Positions 31,760 to 43,205 of a DNA stretch of 64,000 nt are shown here, in pieces. The stretch's first letter is position 1; each line of letters opens with the position of its first letter. The notes below the pieces were generated by a model. That model had not been told where the DNA came from and did no database searches. It saw only the letters and a program-made list of their open reading frames with translations. A program made the translations under genes and the position numbers. Origin of the DNA: Lunularia cruciata (Eukaryota; Streptophyta; Marchantiopsida; Lunulariales; Lunulariaceae). The stretch spans positions 41,540,001-41,604,000 of the forward strand of contig OX419757.1 in NCBI GenBank assembly GCA_948567375.1, written 5' to 3'.

Positions 31760-32754
31760 AGAGGGATTTTCAAGGATTGTCTTGATTATTGCAAAACTTG
31801 TCATGTTTGTCAAGCTTTTGCTAGAAAGTCTACATCCACTCCACCACTTAGATCAATTCCATTGCTAGGACCTTTTGAGAAGTGGGGAATTGATTTTGTA
31901 GGACCTCTCAATAGAACCCCAAGGAACAATCCGTACATTGTGGTAGTTACTGATTACCTTACCAAGTGGGTTGAGGCTAGACCATTGAGGGACAAGAATG
32001 AAGATGAAGTGGGTAGATTTCTTTATGAACGCATTATCACTAGGTTTGGATGCCCTTTGGAGCTGGTTTCTGATAGAGGAGGAGAGTTTATAAGAAGCAT
32101 TACTACAGCCATGCTACGACATTTCTCTATCACACATAGAGTAACTACATCCTATAAGCCAAATTCCAATGGCTTGGCAGAGAGAACCAATCAGACCTTG
32201 TGCATGATGTTGGCCAAAGATGCAGAAATGGAGGGGGCTAAACATCATTGAGACAAGAGGATTCATGTAGTTTTGTGGGAGTATAGGACAACCATGAAGA
32301 CTTCCACCGGATATTCTCCATTTCAATTGGTGTATGGTATTGAGTCTACCTGACCTATTCACTTTGATCTTCCTACCTTCCAAAGCATTCATAGGAGATT
32401 GAAGAAAGCACAAGGAGGTGATGCAGAGAAGTCAAGGAAGGATCAACTCATGGAGTTGGAAGAGGCAAGAGCAGTGGCTATGGTTTGAGTGGAGCAAGCC
32501 CAAAAGAAACAAAAGGAGAGCTATGACAAGAGGCAAGGCAAGAAGAAGGTGGAGACTTTCAAAGAAGGTGATTGGGTAATGTTGTTTGATTCCATTCGAT
32601 TCTAGAGAGTGCAAAAGAAGTTTTTGCCTAAGTACTTTGGACCTTTCATAGTGGAGAAGGTGTGGGGCAATTACACCTATGATCTCAAGGTGTTGGGAGG
32701 AAGACACTTTGATAAGATTAACCATGATAAGTTGAAGATGAACCATAGAAGGTA
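31757..32754 (+). pseudogene. B1 integrase
   Basis: It continues in the same frame after the TAG with CKTCHVCQAFARKS (zinc CxxC) and the core GPFEKWGIDFVGPLN, TRFGCPLELVSDRGGEF and the Glu of NSNGLAERTNQTL (31862-32251). Further stops at 32249-32251, 32351-32353, near 32486 and near 32603 break the C-terminus, which still shows FLPKYFGPFIVEKVWGNYTY and the end DKLKMNHRR. The catalytic Asp, Asp and Glu are all present. Inactive because of the stops. Confidence 0.88.
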
Positions 32755-32790
32755 GAGAGACCTTCACTTTGAGGACAAAGTGAAAACTTA

Positions 32791-32803
32791 GTCCGGGAGT
32801 AAA
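32791..32803 (+). other. B1 polypurine tract region
   Basis: GTCCGGGAGTAAA immediately precedes the 3' LTR. It is a weak, partly degraded purine tract at the expected site. Confidence 0.5.
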
Positions 32804-33494
32804 TGTAACACCCATTTGTACATGTGTATGGTATTGTGATATTTAGCTTGGTATTACAAGTACTTAAGAAATATTATTTATATAGAGATAAAGGATGGTT
32901 CTATATTAGTCATGGTTAGCTAAATTTAGTCATAGCTAAGATAGAGGGGACCTTACTTTAGAGGAAGTAGAAAAGATGAGCACCACTATTCTGGATTTTA
33001 GTGTGTTGACTTGGTATTATTCCTAGGTGTTTGGCTTTGAGGAAAGAGTTGAGAACTCTTGGGCCCGCAAGCCTTTTTGTTTTGGATTCTTCTTTAGTTC
33101 AAGGATAGCCCATGTGAAGGAATCCTTGACTTAGTGGTTGGGTCAAGATAAGACCACATGCTTAGGGGAATATGCCCATGTGAATGGATATTCCTTTCTA
33201 CTTTTTTACTTTACTTGACTTTTAGTCTAGTAACTTGAGTTACTACGGTAATTAGTAACTTTGGTACGTAACTATTTCACAAGTATATAAACAAGGGGTG
33301 AGGAGGTACTCATCATCCTTTCATTTGCAACTATCTCTCTCTCATTGAGTTCTCTAGTGAGCAATGTCTTGAGTCTTGGAGTGTTAGCCTTGGAGGAGTA
33401 TGATGGAGTTGGGGTTCCTTGCCTTCTTAGTCCATGGTGCGCTACCATAATAGCCATCAAAGTTCATCTTGAGTGAGAGACCGGCCGGCTCACT
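32804..33494 (+). repeat. B1 3' LTR
   Basis: It starts TGTAACACCC and ends GGCTCACT (CACA in other copies). It pairs with 12335-13026. A TATATAAA-like box is at about 33284-33291. Confidence 0.92.
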
Positions 33495-34390
33495 GTACCA
33501 ACCTTTGATACAATGGATGCTCTAACATTGGCCTAGATCTACTTTGACAATGTCTTCAAGCATCATGGGATGCATTGTGTATTCATCTATGACTATAATC
33601 CTCAATTCACCAATAAATTTTGGCAAGCACTCTTCAAGCTACTTGGCACCAAGCTTGCTTTGTCCATGACTTATCATCCTAAAATTGATGAGCAAACCAA
33701 ACATAAAAATCACACATTGGAAGATATGCTTTGTGCCTTTGTCAACATTCTCCATACTAACTAGGATGAATGCATTGTGGTTGTTGAATTTGCCTATAAT
33801 AACTCAAAGCACACAAGCACTAGATTCCCTCCCTTCTTCCTTAATTTTGGCCAAGACCCACTTGTTCCAAATTCCTTTCTTGTTCCTCTTTTGTCTCAAG
33901 TTTCTCATCCTTCCACCTTCTTGAGCACAATATCCCACTCCCAACAACAAGCCAAATCTCATCTCCTTATTGCTCAAAGTCATCAAAAGCAATACGCGGA
34001 TCAACATTAACATGATCTCATTTCAACTCGATGATAAGGTCATGCTTTCTTCTAATAACCTACTCCTCTTACTTGGTACCCTAGTTTATAAACTTCCTCC
34101 TTATTGGATAGGTCTATTTGATGTCACCCAAATCATTTCTCTTGTTGCGTATTAACTTGTCTTGCCTTGTCATATACAAATCCATCTTGTCTTTCATGTA
34201 TCCAAGTTGAAACCCTTTGTTTCTTATCCATCTTCCTTTTCCACTTGTGTCCAACTCACTCCTCTTGTCCTTATCAATGATCATGAGGAATATGAAGTTG
34301 ATTTATCCTTGCATGTCACCACATTCAACATGACTGCCAACAACATACTAAGTAGAAAGTCCTTTGGAAAGGTATCACTTTCATGATGTC
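33495..34390 (+). pseudogene. Element A integrase, C-terminal part
   Basis: It resumes element A after B1 (the first four bases repeat the target): YFDNVFKHHGMHCVF, YNPQFTNKFWQALFKLLGTKL with the second catalytic Asp changed (Asn/Pro context where SDRDPRF is usual), YHPKIDEQTKHKNHTLEDML with the catalytic Glu position changed to Lys, then VVEFAYNNSKHTSTRFPPFF. The GPF-like end reads YWIGLFDVTQI and IQIHLVFHVSKLKPF. ILSRKSFGK may be a chromodomain-linker remnant; I cannot see a full chromodomain. Multiple stops. Confidence 0.78.
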
Positions 34391-34492
34391 ACTTATTAGC
34401 CTTCTTCTCATCTCCATAATTCACAAATGGCCATCCAAGAGTTTGAAACTTCCATGGTGATGAGGACGTCAACAACTAGTAGTGGGAGAATA

Positions 34493-35000
34493 TGTAATAA
34501 TATGGAATTTACAGACAAGTTAGTCAAGATTAACAAAGTAAAAAATTGGCCAAATTAGCCAAGAATTATAGGAATATTTTAGAAGTATCCAAGAAGATTT
34601 TGGGTACCTTCTTGGTATTAGGTGATGTGTATGCCTAGTGGTAACTTCTAGGAAGAAGTTTCTTGGGAAGCTTCTCGGTTAGCTTAGCTTGCATGCCAAG
34701 TAGGTGGCCTCTAGAAGAAAACTTCTCAGGAAGTTTCACTACTAGCTTAGCTTACATGCCAAGTAGATGGCTTAAAGAAAGAAGCTTCTCAAGAAGCTTC
34801 CCAATTAATTTAGCTTGCTCTCTAAGAAGACAAGGTTTTACAAAACTTCTTGAGGAAATTCTCAAGAGCCTTTAATGTTCTCTATAAATACAAAAGCTCA
34901 AGCTGATGCTAGGCATTTGGAGTTTCCTTCATTCAAGAATCCCAATGTGATCTTTCATTCCAATCTCCCATTATCCTATTTCTCTCTTTGGTCTTGTACA
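34493..35000 (+). repeat. Element A 3' LTR
   Basis: It follows a purine stretch AGTGGGAGAATA, starts TGTAATAATATGG and ends CTTGTACA. It matches 8158-8663, including the 63-bp units with GAAGCTTC palindromes and TATA-like TCTATAAATA near 34881-34890. Confidence 0.85.
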
Positions 35001-35333
35001 CAATGGCAAAGTATGTAGTGCATGTGCTTCTCTACTAAACTCTCTCACTTGACTCAACGTGCTACATCATTATAATCAAGTGGGATATGTGGTATCCTAT
35101 GGCAAAACTTGTCTCCTAAAATATGCAACCCTAATTCAACTCCTCTTGTTGGATAACCCAATCCCTTGCTTGGAATTGACAAAATCTAGCAGCCATCTCT
35201 CTATGCCCCAAATGTCCTCCTCTAGCATAACAAAGGCACCATCAAGGGAGTAAGAGGAATAAGAACCATCCGAACTCATCCAAGGGATCACGTGCCAACC
35301 AATCAAGTGGTAGGCAAAAGCCTATCTAGCCCC
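35001..35333. other. No recognisable feature
   Basis: Sequence between element A and the Copia-2 fragment. No coding motif or repeat was recognised; it could be the displaced continuation of LINE-1, but I could not show that. Confidence 0.4.
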
Positions 35334-36292
35334 ATCATGGATATTCCAGAGGAAGGAAGGAGTTCCAAAATTTGGTGGAGATCAATACAAAACAAGGTTT
35401 GTAGCAAAAGGTTATAGCCAAAAAGAAGGTATTGACTTCAGTGAGATTTTTCACCAATGGTAAAAATCTCTTTAATTTGTGCACTATTGGCAATAATTGC
35501 ATTGCCTAACTTGGAGTTGGAGCAACTAGGTGTTACAATTGATTTTTTACATGGAGATTGGAGGAGGAGATTTACATGCATGAACCAGAAGGTTTTATGG
35601 TACCAAGGAACCACAACCTAGTTTGCAAGTTACAAAAGTCTTTATATGGACTAAAGAAAAGTCCAAGACTTTGGTATATGAAATTTGATGCTTTCATGTT
35701 GAAGCATGGATATAACAGAAGTGAATCAGATTATTGTGTGTACCTCAAGAAGCTACATGGACCTAGAGTATCTGATTTAATCATCTTGGTAATATATGTG
35801 GATGATATGTTGATTGCTACGGAGGATATGGTTGAGGTGGAGAAATTGGAAGCACAACTTGGTAAGGAGTTTGATATGAAGGAGTTGGGTTCTTCAAAGA
35901 AGGTGCTTGGGATTGAAATCCATTGGGATAGGAACAAGGGAAAGTTATGGATATCTCAAAGGAGATATTTGGAAAAATTACTTGCTTGTTTTGGCATGGA
36001 GAATGCAAAACCTATGAGGACTCCAATGGCAAGTCATTTTAGGATATCATTGGAGCAATTTCCATCAAATGAAGTTGGGAGAAAATTAATGTCAAATATT
36101 CCTTAAGCTAGTGCTATTGGGAGTTTAATGCATGCTATAGTATGCACTACACCATACATCTCATGTGTTGTGAGTATGGTGAGTAGATACATGGCAAATC
36201 CAGGGAAACAACACTGGGAAGTTGTGAAGTAGATACCTGTTACTTGAAAGGGACTATAAGTATTGGCATTACCTTTGATGTGGAGAAGGACC
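35334..36292 (+). pseudogene. Copia-2: copia RT fragment, cut by B2
   Basis: The same family as Copia-1 (compare 2309-3250). 35558-36106 is an open 182-codon piece with KLQKSLYGLKKSPRLWY, the catalytic VIYVDDMLIAT and KEFDMKELGSSKKVLGIEI. Upstream the leader FVAKGYSQKEG is recognisable at 35385-35440. The RT continues as HAIVCTTPYISCVVSMVSRYM in another frame to 36292, where the B2 LTR begins. The RNase H and 3' LTR that should lie beyond B2 are absent, removed with the B2 3' end. Inactive. Confidence 0.88.
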
Positions 36293-36984
36293 TGTAACAC
36301 CCATTTGTGCATGTGTGTGGTATTGTGATATTTAGCTTGGTATTACAGGTACTTAAGAGATACTATTTATATAAAGATAAAGGATGGTTCTATATTAGTC
36401 ATGGTTAGCTAGAGTTAGTCATATCTAAGATAGAGGCAAACTTACTTTAGAGGAAGTAGAAAAGATGAGCACCACTATTCTGGATTTTAGTGTGTTGACT
36501 TGGTATTATTCCTAGGTGTTTGGCTTTGAGGAAAGAGTTGAGAACTCTTGGGCCCGCAGACCTTTTTATTTTGGATTCTTCTTTAGTCCAAGGATAGCCC
36601 ATGTGAAGGAATCTTGACTTAGTGGTTGGGTCAAGATAAGACCATATGCTTAGGGGAATATGCCCATGTGAATAAGATATTCCTTTCTACTTTTGACTTG
36701 ACTTGACTTTTAGTCTAGTAAACTTGAGTTACTGCGGTAATTAGTAACTTTGGAACGTAACTATTTCACAAGTATATAAACAAGGGATGAAGAGGTACTC
36801 ATCATCCTTTCATTTGCAACTATCTCTCTCTCATTGAGTTCTCTAGTGAGCAATGTCTTGAGTCTTGGAGTGTTAGCCTTGGAGGAGTATGATGGAGTTG
36901 GGGTTCTTTGCCTTCTTAGTCCATGGTGCGCTACCATAATAGCCATCAGAGGTTCATCTTGAGTGAGAGACAAGCCGACTCACA
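36293..36984 (+). repeat. B2 5' LTR
   Basis: TGTAACACCC to GACTCACA, 692 bp, same family as B1. A TATATAAA box lies at about 36773-36780. Confidence 0.92.
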
Positions 36985-36988
36985 TTTT

Positions 36989-37005
36989 TGGTTCCGTTGC
37001 CGGGA
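36989..37005 (+). other. B2 primer binding site
   Basis: TGGTTCCGTTGCCGGGA, closest in the window's B copies to the Athila/Tat-type TGGCGCCGTTGCCGGGGA site. Confidence 0.7.
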
Positions 37006-37025
37006 CCTCTCTAGAAGGCAAGATA

Positions 37026-37196
37026 ATGTTCCACGTTCAATTCTACATTAGACAGAAGGAGGCTATGAGAGCTCACTTGGAGAGAACATTAGGAGAGGAG
37101 AGTGCTGAACTTATGTTAGAGAACCAAGATCCATTTGTTTACACTATAGTTCATTTTGATGTCTTTGAAGTGATTTTGTACATCTTGTACACATGA
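37026..37196 (+). CDS. Short leader ORF of family B (56 codons)
   Basis: Starts MFHVQFYIRQKEAMRAHLER shortly after the primer site and ends YILYT. B1 has the same start at 13068 but a one-base change in the GGAGAGGAG stretch truncates it. The N-terminal half looks amphipathic and protein-like; there is no known motif. It may be an upstream ORF in the leader rather than a functional protein. Confidence 0.3.
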   Translation: MFHVQFYIRQKEAMRAHLERTLGEESAELMLENQDPFVYTIVHFDVFEVILYILYT

Positions 37197-37843
37197 GAGG
37201 ATTTGGAGAGATTGTGTGAGGTGGATTGCAGATTTTGTGGATTAAAGTGATTTTGGGCAAAATCTCAAGTTTGAGATCTGAACTTGAAATTTCTACACAT
37301 AATATCTTGGATTATCTTTCAGTTAGCACACTTGAAATTATTGTGAGAGCTTCTATGTGCATTGGGCTAGAATTTTTGAAAGTTGATAGGGTAAACTGCT
37401 CCCGCAACTGCATGCTCTCTGGAAAATTGTACAAAGTCTGCCATTTCTATTATTTTCAGTGGATTGTTGTGAAATTTTCCAAGAAAATTCAGTACGTCAT
37501 ATCTACCTGCTGACACAAAAAATTAGAGAGAGATCATTATTAACCAGGGAGTTATGAGTTTTTGAAGTAAGGGGGGTGGTTTTCAGACCAAATCTGAAAT
37601 ATGTGTGCTAGATAGAAAGGTGTCTAGGCCAAATGGCTCCATGAAAAGATTTGACATTTTGCAGGGAGTGACACCTTGGAGTTGTGATCAAGTGTAAAAT
37701 GTTTTGGAGGACTGTCACATACAAGTTGAGAGGTCTGAGTGAAATTGTGAGGAAGGGTCAATTCTATAGAGTGGAGATCTCATGCATGAGGAGTTTGAGA
37801 GCAACAAAAAGCATGTTTGAGGGTTTAGATTCATCTTGGGAAC

Positions 37844-38299
37844 ATGGAGGGTCACCAAGAGTAGAAATTAAGACTATGCAAGGTTCTCCAAGGGTTTGAG
37901 GTGAGTTTAAGGGTAGATTGGAGGAAAAGAGAGTTCACAATAGAATTTGAAGAGAGTGTTAAGAGGATCCAAAAACCTACACCACTTGGAGGAAAGAGTG
38001 AGTCTAAGTGATGTCTATGTGGAGAGAAGGGACATAAGGCAAGTCTATGTCCAATAACCTTTGAGAGCAAGAGATTGAGGGAAAGGAGAGGCTTACTTGA
38101 CTTGGGTTTGCATGTTGGACCTTCTTCACCAAGATTGGGAGGGAGAAGATCTAAGGCCAAGGAGTTGTGTGAGGTTTGTGGAGTTGAAGGACTTCCAAAA
38201 AGACATGAGTGTAGTGGAGTAAAATCACTTTTGGAGACTTTGGTGAAGGATCTTGGAGAGAGTTTGAGTACATCTACAGAAATACTACCACCTTCATAA
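37844..38299 (+). pseudogene. Pre-gag zinc-finger ORF, B2 copy
   Basis: Collinear with 13885-14340. A stop follows MEGHQE, and the first knuckle Cys codon is changed to TGA near 38009 (CLCGEKGHKASLC remains). The second cluster CEVCGVEGLPKRHEC and the C-terminus SLLETLVKDLGESLST are intact to the same stop. The shared layout shows that this ORF belongs to the family and is not a chance frame of B1. Confidence 0.6.
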
Positions 38300-38546
38300 G
38301 CTAGTTCTCAAGATTAGTGATGGAGATTATCTTTCCACTTATGGATAAACTATCTATGAGGGTTTGATTAATATGCACTCTAGGATTTGATGTTGCTATA
38401 GAAATCTTGGAGCAACTTGGGCCTTTTGTGTTCCCTAGGGTGGATTACTCTCAAATGGTGTTAGTCATGTACATACTCTATTAGTTATGGAGTGAGAGAA
38501 AAGAAAAGGAAAAAATTGAGAGAAAGAAAGATAGTGAGAGGTTAAG

Positions 38547-39976
38547 ATGGGGAAACTTCCGGTTTTCTTTGGCAAAGATGGAGAAGATGTGGAGGCCTTT
38601 GTGAGAGACTTCAAGAGAGCTTTCAAAGGAAAAAATGAGAGGAGGAAGAATGAGTGGGCCTCATTATTACCAAATTTCTTTGAGGATGCAGCACTTACAT
38701 GGTATGAGTCAGAATACCAAAAGAGAGAGAAGAGAGATGTGGAAGAGGAATCTTGGGAGACTTTGACTTCAGCACTAATTGAGAACTTTCTTCCTGATGA
38801 GAGTTATGAGAGATTGATGAGTGAGGTTACATTTCTCAAGCAAGGAGATGGAGAGAAAGTGAGAGTCTATGTGGAAAGAGTGGAAAAATTAGAGTCCTGA
38901 TTTTGCATAGTGTTGAGGAATGGTGGAGATGATGTGGAGACTACTATGATTGACATAGGGGCCATGCTCACCAAGAATTTCATGGGAGGATTGAGACCAC
39001 AGATTAGAGGCAAGGTGAGATATGAGAAACCTTCTTCCAAGGTTGAAGCTATCAAGATCGCAATTCGTATGGAGGAGAGTTTGGAAGTAGATGAGAGTGA
39101 TTTGGTGGTGAAGGAGGTTGTGCATCATCCTCAAGGCTACAAGTATGATGGAACTTCTGATACTTTGGTGGCAAGGGTTGCACCAAAAGTAGTATTTACT
39201 CCAGTTCTTTTACCTCCACCAAAAGATCCACTTCAAACCATCACAGAACAACTTGCGGATCTCAAGATCAATGTGGTGCAACTATGGGAGAAGAGAGAGG
39301 TGGATCAGAATGTGGGGAGAGGGCCTAGGAGTTATGGAAACTATCCATATAGAGAAGGCCAACTAGCCAACAATTTCAATGATAGAAATTGTTTTGGTTG
39401 TGGAGGAAGAGGCCATATCCAAAGGAATTGCCCAAATTCCACTTACCATGGAGGAAGGGGTTATGAGGGAGCTAATAGAGGGAAAGAGGGAGGTAGTGAA
39501 ACCCAAGTGGCTCCTAATACAAAAAAGGTAAGGGGATAGCATCCATAGATATGGTTGAGAGCAAGTATGAAAAGGGAGAGTGCTCAAACTCCAAGGGTCT
39601 TAATTTGGAGCTTTTGGCACAAGAGAAGAAGAGAGCTCGTTTTGCAGAGGATGTTCACTCTTCTCAAGGATTTATTCCAAGCAAGGATACTCCTATGTCT
39701 ACTAGGAGCACTCGCACCTCAACACCATCAACAACAAAGACTCCAAGGAAGAAGTTGGGGATGGAGGACTTCTTGATCTCAAAGCAACAATGGAACTACA
39801 ATGTGTTGGAGGATGTTGGTAGTCACAAGGCTAACATCACAGTGGGCCAATTAATTGCTTTGAACCCTACTTTGAGAAAGGAGCTTAGAGGTGGTTTGAG
39901 TTCTACAAGGAGAAAGAGGAAGAAGAAGGCAAAAGCTCCAGTATCAATGGGGGTGGTGGATGCCAAGCCAACATAA
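38547..39976 (+). pseudogene. B2 gag
   Basis: MGKLPVFFGKDGEDVEAF to VYVERVEKLES, then a TGA at 38898-38900 (AGA in B1), continuing 38910-39539 through MLTKNFMGGLRPQIRGKVRYEK and the knuckle CFGCGGRGHIQRNC near 39390. A frameshift near 39530 leads to 39551-39976 (FAEDVHSSQGFIPSKD, VGQLIALNPTLRKEL) ending at a TAA. It shows the ancestral, uninterrupted gag of the family. Confidence 0.87.
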
Positions 39977-40340
39977 TGGGAGGCTTGTGAATATGCCTCC
40001 AAGATTGATGTGAGAGTGAATGGTCACAACATCAAGGATGCATTGGTTGATGGAGGATTAGCAGTGAATGCCATGTCAGAAAGGTTGATGAAGAAGTTGG
40101 GTATGATACCCTCAAGACCTTCAACATTTGTGGTGAGCATGGCAAACAAGCAACAAGTTTGACCAATAGGGGTGATAGATAAAGTGGTAGTTTCAATTAT
40201 GGGAGTTCAAAATCTCATGACTTTCCAAGTCTTGAAGGATTCAAGCTACAACTTACTTCTTGGGAGGCCATGGTTGAGAGCAGCACACACAAATGATTGA
40301 TGGCACAAAGGGTACTTGAGGATTCGGCTATCAAACCATA
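39977..40340 (+). pseudogene. B2 protease
   Basis: After the stop: WEACEYASKIDVRVNG, ALVDGGLAVNAMSE (Asp-Gly-Gly active site as in B1), then SMANKQQV followed by TGA 40160-40162, the same stop as in B1, and LLLGRPWLRAA. The degraded end runs into an extra AT-rich segment of about 158 bp not present in B1. Confidence 0.8.
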
Positions 40341-40406
40341 TAAATTTTCATAACTTTCAATTTCTATCTCCAAAATTTTCAAACTAAATTCCTATAGAAT
40401 TTAATC

Positions 40407-42532
40407 ATGAAAACAAAGGGATTGAAAATTAAAATTCAAGACCCATCACTCTCATCACAATGTTTGATGATCACTCTAAACCACCATTCACTTATTAGAG
40501 TCACAGTTATTGTGACTTACACCACCAACACTTCACATTCAGATGCACCATCTTCTGATTATTGGGAGCCAGATTCTGAAGAAGGAGCTTTAGGTGTGGA
40601 CACAAGCATGGAAGAGGAGACTTCTACAGAGGAGGATGAATCTGAATCTGATTCAGATGTGTATCCTTTGTGTGTTATGGATTTTTCACCTAAGCCAAAG
40701 GTTTTGAAGGACCCAGATAAATCACTATTGACACTTGAGGAGGTAGAGAGAAGGTTAACTACCCTCAAGCATGGCCCAAATGTTACCAAGGAGGAGAAGG
40801 TGAGATTTGAGGAGATTTTATGCAGGTTCATACATGTTTTTGCTTTTAGTTACAAGGATTTGAAGGAAGTCACCTTGGAGGAGCACAAGATAGAGGTGGA
40901 GTCATATGCAAGACCAATCCACCAAAAGCAACGTTGCATTAGCCCACCAATATCTTTGGTTGTGAAGGAGGAGATTGATAAGCTCAAGGAAGCCGGATTT
41001 ATCTTTGAGGTGGAGAATTCAGAATGGGTATCTCCAATTGTGATTGTGAAGAAAAAGAATAGTAAGCTTAGAGTTTGTGTGGATTACAAGAAGCGCAATG
41101 CTATTACCAAGAAAGACTACTACCCATTGCAATTCATTGATGAGATCTTGGAGGAGGTTGCAGGTCATGAGAGGTAGAGTTTTGGAGATGGTTATAGTGG
41201 ATACAACCAAATCAAGATTGCACCAGAGCATCAACAACTCACCACGTTCACCACACCTTGGGGAACTTACGCTTTCAAGGTCATGCCTTTTGGGCTTTGC
41301 AATGCTCCAGCCACATTCCAACGGTTCGGGAACAAGGTATTTGAACCTTTCATTGGGAAATTTGTGAGAGACTTCATTGATGACTTTTGTATCTATGGGA
41401 GCAAAGAAGAGTACTTTGAGCACCTAATCAAGGTCTTGCAATGCTTGGATGAGGCAAATGCATCACTCAACCCAGAGAAGTGCAAATTTAGATGTGAAGA
41501 AGGTCTACTTTTGGGGCACATCATCTCCAAGGATGGAATAGCAATTGATCCTGAGAAGGTGAGGAAAATCTCAGACCTTCCATTCCCTTCAAGCTTGACA
41601 AAGTTTTGCCAATTCTTGGGGATGGTTGGATACTATAGGAGGTTCATCTTCTCATTTTCCAAAAAGGCTATGCATTGACCATCTACATGAAGAAAGGTGT
41701 AGATTACATGGTGATTTTGGAGGACAAGAAGCTCTCAAAGCTTTTGAGGAGCTCAAGCAATTCTCTTGTTGTAGCTCCAATTCTTGCTAAACCTGATTGA
41801 ATTAAGCCTTTCATCCTCTACACTGATGCTTCTAATGTAGCTATAGGATGCACTCTTAGTCAATTAGACCAAGATGGGCATGATCATCCAATAGCTTATG
41901 CTAGTAGGCAGATGGTTTCAGCAGAGAAGAACTACTTTGTCACGAAGAGAGAAGGGTTGGTAGTGATCTTTGGTCTCAAGAAGTTTAGACACTACTTGAT
42001 TGGAGTGAAAGCCACCATTGTCATAGATCACAAGGCTTTGAAGTACATCTTCAACAAGCCTAATGTTGAAGGGAGATTAGCAAGGTGGATGATACTCTTG
42101 TCTGAGTATGACTACACCATTGAGGATAGGCCAGGAAAGAAACATGCAAATGTTGATTTGTTATCTAGAGCCTATGATCATGATGGAGATGAGCCAGTGG
42201 ATGATTCCTTCCTGGATGAGGAGCTCATGACAATCTCAGTCACTCAAGAGATTCCAATGGAGTACAAGGAGATTGTGGATTTTGTGACAAGAGGTAACTA
42301 TCCAAAAGGGATGCATGCTAGGGAGAGGAAGGCCCTTGCAGCAAGATCTAGACCTTACACAATGGTGGAGGATATTATTTTTCACCAAGGAGCAGATGGT
42401 CTACTTCAAAGAGCAGTGGGTAAGGAAGAGTATACTCTACTCATAAAGGAGTTTCATGAAGGTTTATTATGTGGAGGACACTTTGCAGGAAAGGTGACTG
42501 CTTTCAAGATTCTAGATGCAGGTTACCATTAG
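40407..42532 (+). pseudogene. B2 reverse transcriptase and RNase H
   Basis: 40407-41177 carries the acidic linker and RT start (SEWVSPIVIVKKKNSKLRV), stopping at a TAG where B1 has TAC. 41283-41678 holds QRFGNKVFEPFIGKF and FIDDFCIYG. Frameshifts near 41660 and 41730 disrupt the connection; YTDASNVAIGCTLSQL is near 41820. 41912-42532 is open through RNase H (ANVDLLSRAYDHDG) to TAG 42530-42532, shared with B1. Confidence 0.87.
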
Positions 42533-43160
42533 AGAGGGATTTTCAAGGATTGTCCTGATTATTGGAAAACTTGTCATGTTTGTCAAGCTTTTGCTAGAAA
42601 GTCTACATCCACTCCACCACTTAGATCAATTCCATTGCTAGGACCTTTTGAGAAGTAGGGAATTGATTTTGTAGGTCCTCTCAATAGAACCCCAAGGAAA
42701 AATTGGTGCATTATGGTACTTAATGATTACCTTACTAGGTGGTTGAGGGTAGACCATTGAGGGACAAGAATGAAGATGAAGTGGGTAGATTTCTTTATGA
42801 ACGCATTATCACTAGGTTTGGATGCCCTTTGGAGCTGGTTTCTGATAGAGGAGGAGAGTTTACAGGAAGCATTACCACAACCATGCTACGACATTTCTCT
42901 ATCACACATAGAGTAACTACATCCTATAAGCCAAATTCCAATGGCTTGGCAGAGAGAACCAATCAGATCTTGTGCATGATGTTGGCCAAAGATGTAGAAA
43001 TGGAGATGGCTAAACATCATTGGGACAAGAGGATTCATGTAGTTTTGTGGGAGTATAGGACAACCATGAAGACTTCCACCAGATATTCTCCATTTCAAGT
43101 GGTATATGGTATTGATTCTACCTTACCTATTTACTTTGATCTTCCTACCTTCCAAAGATC
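42533..43160 (+). pseudogene. B2 integrase, truncated
   Basis: CHVCQAFARKS and a core beginning with a TAG in EK*GIDFVGPLN (Trp in B1), then 42739-43191 with TRFGCPLELVSDRGGEF and NSNGLAERTNQIL. Homology to B1 ends in FDLPTFQ near 43157. The following bases repeat GATCTTCCTACCTT, indicating a microhomology junction to unrelated DNA. The GPF-type C-terminus is lost. Confidence 0.83.
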
Positions 43161-43205
43161 TTCCTACCTTCAAGAGCAAGAGAAAACATAATTGATGAAA
43201 CACAT

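Larger units (their letters stand above)
12335..33494 (+). mobile_element. Element B1: Athila-like Ty3/gypsy retrotransposon, split by C1
   Basis: LTRs of 692 and 691 bp differ at about 17 substitutions and one indel by hand count (roughly 2.5%). They flank a primer site, a pre-gag zinc-finger ORF, gag, protease, RT-RNase H and integrase. The flanks ATAC (12331-12334) and GTAC (33495-33498) look like a degraded 4-bp target duplication; removing B1 restores element A integrase reading. C1 sits inside gag. RT has FIDDFCVYG, close to the Athila group. Confidence 0.9.
8158..35000 (+). mobile_element. Element A: Ty3/gypsy chromovirus-type retrotransposon, split by B1
   Basis: LTRs at 8158-8663 and 34493-35000 bracket gag, protease, RT, RNase H and integrase remnants in gypsy order. 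The RT has FLDDILIYS and the integrase has the HPQTD-like YHPKIDEQTKHKN and HVSKLKP blocks typical of chromoviruses. The integrase is interrupted at 12334 by B1 and resumes after 33494; the sequence either side joins as INFI + PTFDTMDA. All frames are decayed. No convincing target duplication was found around the LTRs. Confidence 0.85.
36293..43160 (+). mobile_element. Element B2: second B-family element, 3' truncated
   Basis: A complete 5' LTR and primer site are followed by the pre-gag ORF, gag, protease, RT, RNase H and integrase, all collinear with B1. It stops inside the integrase C-terminus near 43160, with no 3' LTR. It provides the uninterrupted gag that shows where C1 entered B1. It carries about 158 bp absent from B1 near 40335-40500. 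Confidence 0.9.
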
